Source of the DNA: Macrolepiota albuminosa
Lineage: Eukaryota > Basidiomycota > Agaricomycetes > Agaricales > Agaricaceae
NCBI GenBank assembly: GCA_027475525.1
Contig: JAMWFC010000062.1
Location: 372,001 to 436,000 of the forward strand
DNA length: 64,000 nucleotides
Reading direction: 5' to 3'
Shown: piece after piece, positions 10,835 through 21,067 of the stretch
Position numbering within the stretch: the stretch's first letter is position 1
Layout of the letters: every line of letters begins with the position of its first letter
Notes under the pieces: generated by a model
What the model was told of the DNA's origin: nothing
The model's input: only the letters and a program-made list of their open reading frames with translations
Database searches by the model: none
Translations under genes and position numbers: made by a program

Positions 10835-11425
10835 TGTTCATCATCAGGGCCTTTTCAATAGTTTTGAATGTGTTTTCACAAGCGGCTCTTTGGATAGACA
10901 GAGGTCCAGCAGATGGCTGACGGACAGAATTGAATTGATGAGCAGATGGCAGACAGGTAGAGTTAAAGAATGTCACTCACCGTTGGCTGTTCCTTTGCAC
11001 GCTTGAGATAGTGGGTGAGCTCATTCCTTCTGGCCATCATACCACTGCCTTCTGAATGCCATACATCATGAGCAGAATTAAAATGTTGGACGTAATCCGC
11101 CTTGAAGTTGCCGTCCATCATTAAAGAACAATTGAACTTCCACTGGATAGGATCTTCTTCTCAGTTGGATGGAAGATTGACTCCTGGTTGGGGACAAGTT
11201 GGACAGAATATTGCAAGTTCATCACGGTCTGGCACTATAGGATGCTTCAATTCATCATGGCCAAAGCCTGCCCACTTCAACTTCTTCAGCCACCACCATG
11301 AACGAGAAATTTGCCATAGCTTATGGTCAAAGTTATCTACCTCATCAGAAGATGCAATCAGGGAAGTTATTCTTGCAATTTTCTGCTAGTACTGGTAGGC
11401 GAATGCTGATAGGACCCCATACAGG

Positions 11426-12336
11426 ATCAGCGCATCAACGGCAGGCTACGGCAATGTGGCACCAACTCAGGATACCTTAGCGCATGCTAATTATCCAATT
11501 TTGGCGATATTTGATGGCCAGGTACGGCAAGAAGCAGATCCGATCAAGAATAGCGCCGACGGCAGCAAGAATGACAACTGACAGATGGCATCAGTCACTG
11601 ACAACAGCGCTTAGCGAGAAGATTGATGATTTATCAAAAACTGACGGACAGCCTGGCGTTTGACCTTGGCAGCTGACACCGCTTAGTGCCCTGATTTGGC
11701 GCCTGACATCGCTTAGGAATGTTGACAAATAGAAGAATGATGGATTGATGGTTTAGCGTTGCGATCTGCCGCCTGACACCGCTAAGAGTCTTGAATGGAC
11801 GGTAGGGATCTGAAACCATTGGAGCTACCCCTATAAAATTTTCTAGTTTACTGCACTTTGGCGCTATTAGTCACTGGCGACGGTGAACTCATTGTAGTAT
11901 AAAAGTACTTATCGACTTGTACATACATCACTAAAGAACAGAGTTTCCTGCTCCCCTTACCCCAGTCTCTCTTATGGTCCAAGTCTCATTTACAGTTGGC
12001 AACGTCAAAGTCATTGGCAGTTGCAGACTCTCGCTAACACTTGACACCCTCACGCCTTGCAGATACGGCAGGCATTAACAACACTTAGACTTCGCTAAGC
12101 TTACCGTGTTCTTTGCTGCTCCTATTGCCGTGTTCACTTACCGCTTCTTTCATAGGCGCTTTGTCTTAGCGCTTGACACTTGCTGACTCTTTTTCCGACT
12201 TTACTTTATTCTCATAGACGTGCTCTCTGGGACCTGCCCGGGACTCCTCTCATCACTTATAGCGTGCCCAACGCAAGCCTTTGGTATGGTAACACTATAG
12301 TTATATTTGTTACTGACCAAACTTTGGACGTCATCA
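11426..12336 (+). repeat. LTR-like repeat R2 inserted in KDZ transposase
   Basis: Close match to R1 (7630-8603), ending GTCATCA like the LTR at 6587-7629, with TATAAAAG at 11898-11905. Both flanks are KDZ coding sequence that joins sensibly across it, so it is probably a solo LTR inserted into the transposase. The flanks GCGC and AATGC could be remnants of a short target duplication, but this is not clear. Confidence 0.65.
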
Positions 12337-13445
12337 ATGCTTTGCACTCTAGATTTGTCAGACAAAAGTTGTCCAGCACAGCTGTTGTAAAATATGTTTG
12401 TGTCCAATCAAATGTACTGGGGACCAGCTGCGAGCGGATGGTATCCTCCACCAAGACATCCATCTCAGAACACTCACATGAAATGACAGTGATGTAGTGT
12501 ACTCCAGTTGTGTGAACAATCCATTGTATTGGATTTCCAAAGCAATCATATCTGTCTATACAGAACCCATTCATGGCTGGCCGATCTTCTGGAATATCTT
12601 TTATTGGCACAATATTCTCTGATTTCTGTTGCTTTTCCTCTTCCATGATTTGATCAAGGCTGGCATCCTGAAGTCTGCTCAGAAAATCTGAAGTCATAGA
12701 TGGATGCGCTGCTGGATGTCCTGGGTTGCTATCCGCTGATGGAAGTTCAACATCCAGTTGATATTTGAGTCGTAGAAATTCTTGCTCCTGAATGTCCTTT
12801 TTCCGCTTGTGGTCCTCAAAAGCCCTGACTCTGACCTTCCCTTGATGACAGTTTGCATGCAATGAATTGTGTTGGATATAGAAATACCCTCCAGTATCCG
12901 ACATATTCATTGGTTGGAAATACCTACCATTCCATACTTCAGGTCGGTAAAACAGGTTGGAGTTGTGCATGGGGCAGAAACATCCATGACAGAATATTCT
13001 TGACCCAACACAATCACGGCATCGCCATTGTGCGAGGTAATAGTCAGGACAAGCAAGGCAATCAGTAACATCATCCATTGATTCATGACCAAGCAATCCA
13101 TTGAGCAACTGTGGAACATGGTTGATGAAGTTGTTAAGATAATCTGCCTGTGTCTATGTATGAACTTGAATAATTCGCTCTCAATAATAGCATATATTCA
13201 AATCACCTTTACATGTCTTATAGATACGGGCATTGTATCATCTACATTATCTACCATTGGATTATTGTCTAAGTGTGCAAAGTTATCATCATCTGCAAAT
13301 GCTGCAGGTGGTGCACCAGTTACAATGGGAACAGGACTCAGTAGTAGCCGTTGTGTTATGAGGACTGGCAACCCTTGTGTATTCTGAGTAAGTCGTGTTC
13401 TTTCCTCAGCAAACAGGATGAGGTCCCTTTGTCTGATGACTGTTG

Positions 13446-13599
13446 TTTTTGGTCACTTGCATTTCTTTAGAGAGTTCAGGTTCATGATCAAAATATCTAT
13501 GGCCAGGACCTAGCCATTGTACTTTTTGGTCACTTGCATTTCTTTAGAGAGTTCAGGTTCATGATCAAAATATCTATGGCCAGGACCTAGCCATTGTAC
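13446..13599. repeat. 77-bp exact tandem duplication
   Basis: Copies 13446-13522 and 13523-13599 are identical, within the KDZ 5' region. Confidence 0.95.
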
Positions 13600-13804
13600 T
13601 GGAGATCTAATGAGACCACTCATTGATATCAGCAATATGCCCCAATTTGGACAGGCCAGATACCAGCAGACAGCGGACCCTATCCATTGAAGACAAACGG
13701 AATTTGTTTGTCATCAATGGACACTAAATGGAAAATCTATATTTTATCATGTGATCTTTTAGTTGAGAACTGTGTGATTGCAGAAAGTTATATTGTCTAC
13801 AAAC

Positions 13805-15300
13805 ATGTCTGCCCTCCTGCAACCATCTGAACCAATATTTTCACCAAAGAAAAGACGAGTGGAACCGATATTTACAGCAGAAGAAAGATCTATCTTTGAA
13901 CCATACAAGGAACTCTACCGCTCCTCAACTACTCCTTAAGCTCGGACTGCTATCTTGAAGGATAAAATTCTAACAGATATCTTCAACTACTGGGCCACTA
14001 AGGGGACAAAGCCAAAGACAGGGGAAGAGTAGGTAGAGAGAATCAAAGTAGGTACAGCAACTCATTGCAAAGAACTAGACATCATTTGCTTGAATAGAAG
14101 GTTGTCCAGTATATCAAGAATTGCTGGCGCCTTTATTACCAGCATAAAGATCCAAAAGTGCTCCTGAAAACTTTACTGTGAAATGTTGTCCGGCAGACAA
14201 TGGCAAAGGAGATAAACGAGGAGATCCAGAACTTGTTGAGGGGTAAGGATCACAATGCCTTGGGATTGGATGCATTTGCACAATATAATGTGGCTGTCAA
14301 AAATGTTATGCATCAACTCACACCGCAGGAGGAAAGTTGTTTACGGAAGATGGCAGCAGAATGGAGCAAAAAAGGAAATCCACCAAAAATTCAGTGCAAG
14401 TTGGTACTCCTTCCATTTCCTATCCATCCTCTATTTGTTGTATATTTGTCCGCTTAATTCTGCTTTCTAATCGTTGTCTCTCTAGGAAGGCCAGAAAGCA
14501 TGATTTGAAGCATGTGGACGATGCAGATGTGCTTCAATTTAGAGAGATGGGCATGTTGAGTTGGACTGTTGTTGGTTGGTATGCAGATGAAGGCATGACT
14601 ATTAGAATGTATGTGGTGCCATCATTCTTTAAACAATTTTGACACCAATTATAGTCATGATAATATGTCATATTTGACCCATGCTAACTGACCTACCTTT
14701 CAAGACTCCTTTCCTGACCTTGTTAGTGACCTCAACAAGAAGATGATGGATTACATGTCTGCTCTTCTTGGTAGAAACATGCCGTCCAACATGCAATCAC
14801 CCCATGATTTGACTCCTCCTATCCTTACAACATGTCTGCTCTTCTTGGTAGAAACATGCCGTCCAACATGCAATCACCCCATGATTTGACTCCTCCTATC
14901 CTTACACACCATGACCTCATCCTTGATCTGGATAGGGATGGATTCCCAATATTACCAGCAGATCCAGGACCAAATATATTTCAAACTCGGGCAGAATTGG
15001 AAATGCTTGTCCGGGACTATCTAAATACTCATTACAGTGAATTCTAGTTTTCTCCACCTTTGCTCATCATCTGATCACTCCATCAGAAATTGCATCTGGT
15101 TACTAGTATGAATCTGCTCCTTACAAGGCAGTGAGAACCAATGATCAGCAATTCATACATTCAAGGTATCTTCCAGAGGGTCTGATATTCCAAGATCCCC
15201 ATAATCTTGGTTAGCCTGAGCTATTGTGTTTGTTAAACTTTTGGAGAAACCATCAAGGACAGTATAGATTTGGTGATGCCTTCCACTAGATAGTTTATCT
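13805..15300 (+). pseudogene. unknown basidiomycete gene, divergent from KDZ
   Basis: A plus-strand multi-exon relic starting MSALLQPSEPIF with a basic KKRRVEP motif. Recognisable parts are FEPYKELYRSS (about 13900), FAQYNVAVKNVM with EESCLRKMAAEW (14200-14400), an intron ending near 14486, REMGMLSWTVVGWYADEG (about 14540-14600), another intron, then PDLVSDLNKKMMDYM, LDRDGFPILPAD (14940) and finally RYLPEGLIFQDP (about 15170). Stops occur in frame near 13938 and 14030. I recall this general architecture from mushroom gene models without known function, so no role is given. It starts within about 200 bp of the KDZ 5' end, head to head. Confidence 0.55.
14753..14906. repeat. 77-bp exact tandem duplication
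   Basis: Copies 14753-14829 and 14830-14906 are identical. Collapsing one restores the frame through MSALLGRNMP ... PPILTHHDLILD. Confidence 0.95.
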
Positions 15301-16275
15301 CAACCATCATAAGCAGCCAGTAGCTGGCGAATATGGCACCTGAGCTGATCGTGAAAAAAATGCGGCAGCAGCAGCAGCATGTAAGGCTACATGCAAAAAT
15401 AGAGGGAAAAATCGGAAACAGAGGCCAACACCATCAGCGGTAGTTGATGGCAACAGTAGGACCATTGCTAATGATGGAGCTACTGATGGCAGATCTGCAG
15501 TAGTCAATGGCAACAGTAGGACCATTGCTCATGATGGAGCCGCTGATGGCAGATCTGCTTTAGTCACTGGATCTGCAGCCAACTTGGAGTGGCAACTAGG
15601 GCCTACACTTCTCCTGTCACCTAGCGTACCACACACACTACTGCCTGACTTACAGGAGGAACCTCCTGTCTTGCGCTCACCGCACATTCCCTAGCCTCAG
15701 CGCCACAACAGATCCACGGTTCACAACGAATCCTGACCAAATGTATCAGCTTCTGCTCATGACAAGTCCGCTCTTGACGAATCTGTTCATGACAAATGTG
15801 GTGATGATACAGTAGTGGTAGATGCCACTACCATCCACCTTTTACAACAAAGAGAATGAAGCCATCCAGACCCTCCAATTAATGGCCCTAGTGATGGTTC
15901 CCCTAGATATAGAGTGTCAAGAAGGGTGCTCGACATTCTTCAAGATGAGGACAATGACCAATTTGAAGATGAGGAAAGGCCGGCATTACAAAACCAAAAG
16001 AAGTGCAAGGCATTGCCTAATCAATTGTCAACAAATTCCAAGTGACCCTGCAAGTCTCAAGCACAAATGCTACAGGAAGATGCAGCTCAATACATTGATA
16101 TGTTTACACCAGCAAAAAGGAGTAGCAGCCGCACTAAGGTCATTTGGCCAGTCCGCCATCATTGAAGTGGGGAAGGGAGAACTGTTACATTACATTTTTA
16201 TAAACTATAGTATTACAAAAATGTAGCAATGTCTGTCATAGCAAAAAAAAGCAATGCAATAATAAGCCGTCCATC
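15301..16275. other. decayed sequence, no gene called
   Basis: Holds a 60-bp tandem repeat (15440-15570) and a short plus-strand frame at 15822-16226 that I do not recognise. It may be the decayed 3' end of the gene at 13805-15300. Confidence 0.3.
15440..15570. repeat. 60-bp tandem repeat, ~2 copies
   Basis: Copies 15440-15499 and 15500-15559 are nearly identical, with a partial third copy. The unit is in frame (20 codons) and would encode a Gly/Asn/Ser-rich segment. Confidence 0.8.
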
Positions 16276-16429
16276 TTAAACCATCCATCTTCACTTGTCT
16301 TCTGTTGCCTTCCATCTCTCAGTAAGCTGACTGGATGATCAGGTCTGTTGCATTAAACCATCCATCTTCACTTGTCTTCTGTTGCCTTCCATCTCTCAGT
16401 AAGCTGACTGGATGATCAGGTCTGTTGCA
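16276..16429. repeat. 77-bp exact tandem duplication
   Basis: Copies 16276-16352 and 16353-16429 are identical. Confidence 0.95.
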
Positions 16430-18232
16430 TTGGCGGCCGACTACTTTGGGAGTTGCTGCAAGCCTGTCCTCTTGGGCCAGGGAGAGGGTCCTTGGCAAGG
16501 ACTGGTGAAGAGATAGAAGATGGTTGAGGGGGTGACGGAGATGTTCGTGCAGAAAACATCCCTGAGGATGTTTGTTGAAGCGGGGACGGAGCGACAGTGA
16601 AAGTGGATAAGTCAGTGGCGAGGACAAAGATGTCACCAGTGGGAACGGATATGTCAGCAGTGGCAGAAGATTGGTCAGCAGTGGGGTCAGGAGTGGTTTC
16701 TTTCTCTTCAACAATGGGTCCAAGTCCACTGTGCCCTGTTGGATGCACTGCCACATCATCCTGAGCTGACGGACTGGAGGGACAGGTGGAGATGTGAAGT
16801 CAACTCTGCAAAGTGTCAACCATACCCCAAATATGGCGGATCTGCTCCTCCATCTGATGGATCCATCCGTCGTAGAATGCAAGTGTCTCATCCGCACAAG
16901 AAACATTGGTTTGCAGGGCTTCCATGTAGCCACCGAGCATGTCGACCTGAGTCTGGTAGCAATGAAAGAAGTCCTCAATACGCAGTAACCAGCTTGCTTC
17001 AGCCATGACAAACCTATCCCGCACCTGCTCCCCAACATTCTGCAATGCTTCCTGGAACCCATTCTCCATCCTGTCCAAACAGCTCTCCACCCCTGCCATT
17101 ACACCAGCCACAATGTCCTCACTGTGACTAGACTCCATTGCCCGCTCCTTGCCCTTTCCCTTGACTGGAAGAGAATCTGCTGAGTGGTTGGAGGTCGACG
17201 GTTGGGATGGACAGACAGATGGTTTTGATGGTCCCACGATTGGACTGGCTGGTTCATCTGCTAACTTTTGGTTAGCTATTTGAGCAGGAAAAGAGTTTCA
17301 TACCGTCATCACTCTCAATAATTGTCACTGACTTCTTTCTCAGTGATTTTTTCCTCTTTCCCTTGTTGCTGGGCTTGATGGTTTTCTTGACAATTGTTAG
17401 GCTGCATATTTGTTTGTGAATGAGCTGGCAGGGATTGCATGCAGTACCGCCCTTTGTCCTGACACACTGTAGCTGCTTACTTGCACAATATTGGCAAGGG
17501 AAGTTGATGTGCTGACCCTCGCGACGAGATGCTGTCCTCAGATACCTGCCCAATAGCATCCCTCCAGTAATTTCCCTCTTCGGTATCCTGTCCTCTTGTT
17601 CTTCCTCTTCCTCTTCCTCTTCATCCTTGTCCTCATCCTCATCTTCCTGCTTCTTCTGTCAACAATAGGTACCAGGAGGACGTTGACCAATATAGGTCAC
17701 CCGTTTTAGCTTCTTGGGATTTGGCTCCTGCTGCTGGAGAACTCAGTCGTTTTCTCTTCTTCGGAATTGATGACAGACCAGACAAATCTCCTGCTGCCGG
17801 CCTATGACCTATCCGGTCTTCTCATGCCAGTGCTGTCGATGGACCAGCCTCAGTTGACAGATCAGGTCATTCTTCGCCCCTACTTGGTTCTTCCCCCCTT
17901 CTGCTCCTCTGGGTCCATTTCTTCGCAGCGTCCTTCAACTGCCTGGTCATATCCTCATCAGAAAGCTTGCTTTGGAGTAGCGGGATAACTTTGTTGATGA
18001 AACTTCTCCTGGCATCAAGGAGGAGTTTCTTGTCATCCTTGACGTCCCTAACCTTGAACCACATGTCAATCTACAGGACGACTATTAGTGCATGTCTATT
18101 AGGCAGGAGTGCTTGTATCTTACCAGGTCCTTCTGCTGTGCTTTGAGTTGATGCAGGTCTCCTCTGAGAGCAAGGTATAATACTTGAACATCCACGTCAA
18201 TGACTTATTGGTGGAGTTTTTCGTTAGACATG
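16319..18232 (-). pseudogene. cysteine-cluster / coiled-coil gene, copy A (decayed)
   Basis: Minus-strand multi-exon relic. Exon 1 starts MSNEKLHH near 18232 and has an in-frame TAA; exon 2 has DVKDDKKLLLDARRSF (about 18030) and a basic PKKRKR motif; a Glu-rich run follows; then a cysteine cluster CQYCASKQLQC ... CNPCQLIHKQIC (17500-17400) and a coiled-coil-like region with DIVAGVMAGVESC and WIHQMEEQIRHIW (17120-16830). The CxxC-x6-C pairs suggest a zinc cluster. The overall plan, N-terminal helix, Pro/Ser region, cysteine cluster, coiled coil, recalls the antisense gene at 3841-6440, but sequence similarity is not obvious. Two fragments of the same family flank element C (42850-43570 and 55990-56520). 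Function unknown. Confidence 0.6.
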
Positions 18233-18426
18233 GCGGATGGAGGATTAAAGAAACGGACAAGAACTTTACATGAAGCAAGTTCTGAAAATAGATATCATGT
18301 GACCCTGTTTAAATTACAAAAGAAGTTTGATTTATTGCTTGACAAAACCTTACTTTGTTTATCTTACAGTTTAGTAAATAACAATTAGCTAAGCAGGTCA
18401 AAAATTGCAAACATCTTAATGTTTAT

Positions 18427-18508
18427 TGCACTAAGCAGAAGTTGAACCCACCTACTGCAACACACAATAAACACCAATGGATAATATTCCACTAAACCAT
18501 TGATGCTT
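18427..18508 (-). repeat. tRNA-like repeat
   Basis: Minus-strand unit with A-box-like TGGTTTAGTGG and B-box-like GGTTCAACTTC, ending CTTAGTGCA. Confidence 0.6.
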
Positions 18509-18640
18509 AATGTACACTGCTATAGTCTAAATAGATATCATGTCACCCTGTTTAAATTAGGGCCTTACTTTGTTTATCATACTATGTAGTAAATAACAAT
18601 TAGCTAAGCAGGTCAAAAATTCTAAACAGTTTGAAATAAA

Positions 18641-18719
18641 TGCACTAGGAGGAATCGAACCCGCCTACTGCAAGACATAATAAAGACCAATGGATAATAT
18701 TCCACTAGACCACCAATGC
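18641..18719 (-). repeat. tRNA-like repeat, well preserved (79 nt)
   Basis: Starts GCATTGGTGGTCTAGTGG and ends GGGTTCGATTCCTCC-TAGTGCA. The A box TGGTCTAGTGG and the B box GGTTCGATTCC both match the RNA polymerase III consensus. The 5' heptamer GCATTGG can pair with 3' CTAGTGC (two G-U pairs), but then the T-stem is one base short, and the anticodon arm does not fold. The 5' part resembles a tRNA-Glu/Gly-type D arm. I read it as a tRNA-derived repeat, not a working tRNA. Confidence 0.65.
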
Positions 18720-18799
18720 TTACTGTATACTGCTATGATGTAAATAAACATCAGTCTAATATTCTGTGTGTGGTCAAAAATTCTTGAGTTCGATGTCAA

Positions 18800-18878
18800 T
18801 GCACTAGGGGGAGTCGAACCCACCTATTGCAAGATACAAGGAATACCAATTGGAAATATTCCACTACACCACAGACGC
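18800..18878 (-). repeat. tRNA-like repeat, well preserved (79 nt)
   Basis: Same length and layout as 18641-18719: GCGTCTGTGGTGTAGTGG at the 5' side, GGTTCGACTCC B box and CTAGTGCA 3' end. The AT-rich centre differs, as expected for relics. Confidence 0.65.
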
Positions 18879-18932
18879 TTCATGTATAATGCTATGGTGT
18901 AAATCAATATTGGTCTAATATTCCGCTACAAA

Positions 18933-19086
18933 CCATGGTTTTCCTCTTTCCTGTATACTTCTATGGTGTAAATAAATATCAGTCTAATATTGTCAATTCA
19001 ATACAGATGCCATGGTTTTCCTCTTTCCTGTATACTTCTATGGTGTAAATAAATATCAGTCTAATATTGTCAATTCAATACAGATG
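18933..19086. repeat. 77-bp exact tandem duplication
   Basis: Copies 18933-19009 and 19010-19086 are identical. Confidence 0.95.
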
Positions 19087-19172
19087 TACCAGTTGCAGTA
19101 AAATCTCTATCTGTTCAAATTCTGTATAGGTCCATTTGTGCACTACATGAACACCATCCTGACTTGTAGTAA

Positions 19173-19252
19173 GCGCCTGTGGTACAATGGAATATTTATA
19201 AATTGATATTTCATATTGTGCATAAGAGGTGGGTTCAACTTCTGCTAGTTCA
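19173..19252 (+). repeat. tRNA-like repeat
   Basis: Plus-strand 80-nt copy: GCGCCTGTGGTACAATGG, then GGTTCAACTTC and CTAGTTCA. Nearly identical to the minus-strand copy at 9368-9447. Confidence 0.6.
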
Positions 19253-19636
19253 CATTATATAATAGCAGCAGGCCGCTGACATCCGCTAGCATCATAAATT
19301 TGATCCGTTGAAAACTCCAGAGATTTCTGCAGTGGCATAAGATGGACAAGTTTGCATGTGTATTCATTCCAGAGCTCATGACCAGTTGATAATACACTGT
19401 GGCTGGATACCTTTGTGCTGGTCTTTGTAAAAAAGATAGTCAGCCCTGGTGTATCGTCACTTGTCATGAGCTCTGGAATGATCTCATGTGTCAACTCCTC
19501 CATCCTATCCTGCTTCAGTAATTGCTAGAGTTTTGGTCAGATCAACTACCACAGGTGCTTACTACAGGTCAGTACAATGTATATGTAGAGCAAAAATGCA
19601 CCCATATAAAAACACACCATTAGTCCCCATTAAGAT

Positions 19637-19716
19637 AGAGTAGGGGAAGTAGAACCCACCACTGTACACAATATTGAATATCAATAAACAAATATTCCAC
19701 TGAACCACTGGGACTG
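19637..19716 (-). repeat. tRNA-like repeat
   Basis: Minus-strand copy with CAGTGGTTCAGTGG and GGGTTCTACTTCC; close to the plus-strand copies at 8769 and 9540. Confidence 0.55.
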
Positions 19717-19726
19717 GTTGCACCGC

Positions 19727-20215
19727 TGATGTCAGCTGGCTCACATGCCAACGTCAGCTACCATCTGCTGGCATGCCAGCGGACAGCAAACACTCACGCA
19801 CTCTCTTCCACCCTTCCCCCTCTTTCTCCCCAGTGCCATCCTCTCCACTCTCTACACTACCTCACACGCCACCCCCATTCACCACATGCACCCCACTTCC
19901 CTCCTCCCCCCTGACATGACGTCCAATGTCTGCTATGTCCGCTGGCATACCAGCGGACACCCACACTCCTCCCCTTTCTCCCCATCTCCATCCCTCTTCC
20001 ACCACCCTCCATGCTTTCTGAGACGCCACCCTATGCAGTAGACACCCATGCACCCCGTTTCCTTCTCTCCCGCTCTGATGCCGGACAATGCTGGATGATG
20101 CCAGGGGTTGCCGACAGATTCCTGTGGATGCCAACAAATACCAGCAGATATCTGGCGGATGCCAATGGATGCTGACGGATTCCAGCTGATGGCTGCTGAT
20201 GCCAACATCCCTTTC
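19727..20215. repeat. dispersed noncoding repeat with fold-back motifs
   Basis: Rich in CTGCTGGCAT / CCAGCGGACA words and containing the palindrome CCGCTGGCATACCAGCGG near 19940. Parts recur reversed at about 8645-8770 and, decayed, at about 58980-59110. No coding capacity seen; likely a small nonautonomous element. Confidence 0.45.
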
Positions 20216-20347
20216 AAGCTACAAAAACTCTTTTAGGAGGTATGCCACCTCCATTCCACCTCAAAAAATCCATATGGAAATCTGCGGAAACGTAGATAGG
20301 CGTCCATTCATTGTGTTATCTGACCTTTGAATCTATCCGTTAGTAAT

Positions 20348-20430
20348 GGACCTGCAGTGCAACGGTTAAATGTGCATTCCGTTGCTGAAGGCTTTCTCAA
20401 GGCCAGGGGTTCGATTCTCCCCCACAGGCA
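20348..20430 (+). repeat. tRNA-related SINE head (candidate)
   Basis: An A-box-like CAGTGCAACGG at 20355-20365 and a perfect B box GGTTCGATTC at 20408-20417, bounded by ACCTG and ACAGGC. The spacing fits a tRNA with a long variable arm. A GCAACGG/CCGTTGC inverted pair makes the D/anticodon fold doubtful, so a tRNA-derived SINE head is likelier than a functional tRNA gene. Confidence 0.45.
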
Positions 20431-21067
20431 TACGGCAGGCAAGACAAAGTTACCTTTTTCCTTGGTCCAACCAGACCCTGTAGACCTGCGTAGACCTCTG
20501 TGGATGTCTGCTGGTGCCTTGCACAGGCCTGTGTGGGCCTGTGTAGGTTTGAGTCTGTCAATGTACATCTGCGTGGATGTCTGCTGGTGGCTTGCATAGG
20601 CCTGCGTAGGTTTGCAGAGCCCTTTTGTGGACGTATGCTGGCGTCAGGGATGAGAAAAGGAGGGAAGGGGAGATGTGCAGCCTCGAGTTATTGCGGGGAG
20701 GAATAGAGAGGGGAGGAAAGTGGGGAACCTTGAGGAGGGTTTATTCATGCCATGAAGTCTGCCAATGGAGGAGGTTTTTACTCGTGGGCTGATGCCCACT
20801 GGCAGCCGCTGATGCACATTGATATCCGCTAGTGTCTGCTGGCATCTGCTGGGCCTGTGTGTGCATGTGTGTGCCCACCTTTTATTGATTCACTGGACCG
20901 TGTCATACAGCACATTGTGACATGTCCACGGCTCTGTATTCTACGGCACTGTGGGGACTGCTCTGCTGTAGTGGACTCCACTGGACATGTATGGTATGGC
21001 ACAAAGTGAGCTCCTGTACAATGTATGACACATACCGTTGTGATGTCTCTATGTGTCAGGTCCATGA
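20431..21067. other. noncoding, repeat-derived
   Basis: GT/GGCCTGTGT-rich sequence following the SINE-like head, then about 95 bp (20960-21055) that recurs at about 60520-60605 just upstream of the LINE. No gene seen. Confidence 0.35.

Larger units (their letters stand above)
10681..13630 (-). pseudogene. KDZ-superfamily transposase, N-terminal half, split by R2
   Basis: KDZ (Kyakuja-Dileera-Zisupton) transposases are large DNA-transposon enzymes common in mushrooms. Reading down the minus strand: an N-terminal exon with GPGHRYF and, further on, AEERTRLTQ (about 13600-13208); the CxC2-like cluster with CLACPDYY, RCRDC, CHGC, CPMH and HANC, then VHTTGVHYITVISCEC (13108-12345); the LTR-like repeat R2; then LWQISRSWWWLKKLK, FCPTCPQPGVNLP and the catalytic-region motif MDGNFKADYV (about 11300-11080); an intron with donor GTGAGT at 10980; and CDITGIVATACTRHSCF. 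In-frame stops are present and the C-terminal catalytic half is missing below 10681. The break at R2 falls within one codon of the motif LECKAL. Dead, truncated copy. Confidence 0.85.

Noticed and set aside
7630..12336. R1 and R2 as the two LTRs of one 4.7-kb element
   Set aside because: R2 interrupts KDZ coding sequence that continues on both sides, and the DNA between R1 and R2 includes that KDZ gene and tRNA-like repeats instead of gag-pol.
18641..18719. Functional tRNA gene
   Set aside because: A and B boxes are good, but the T-stem/acceptor register is off by one and no anticodon stem forms.
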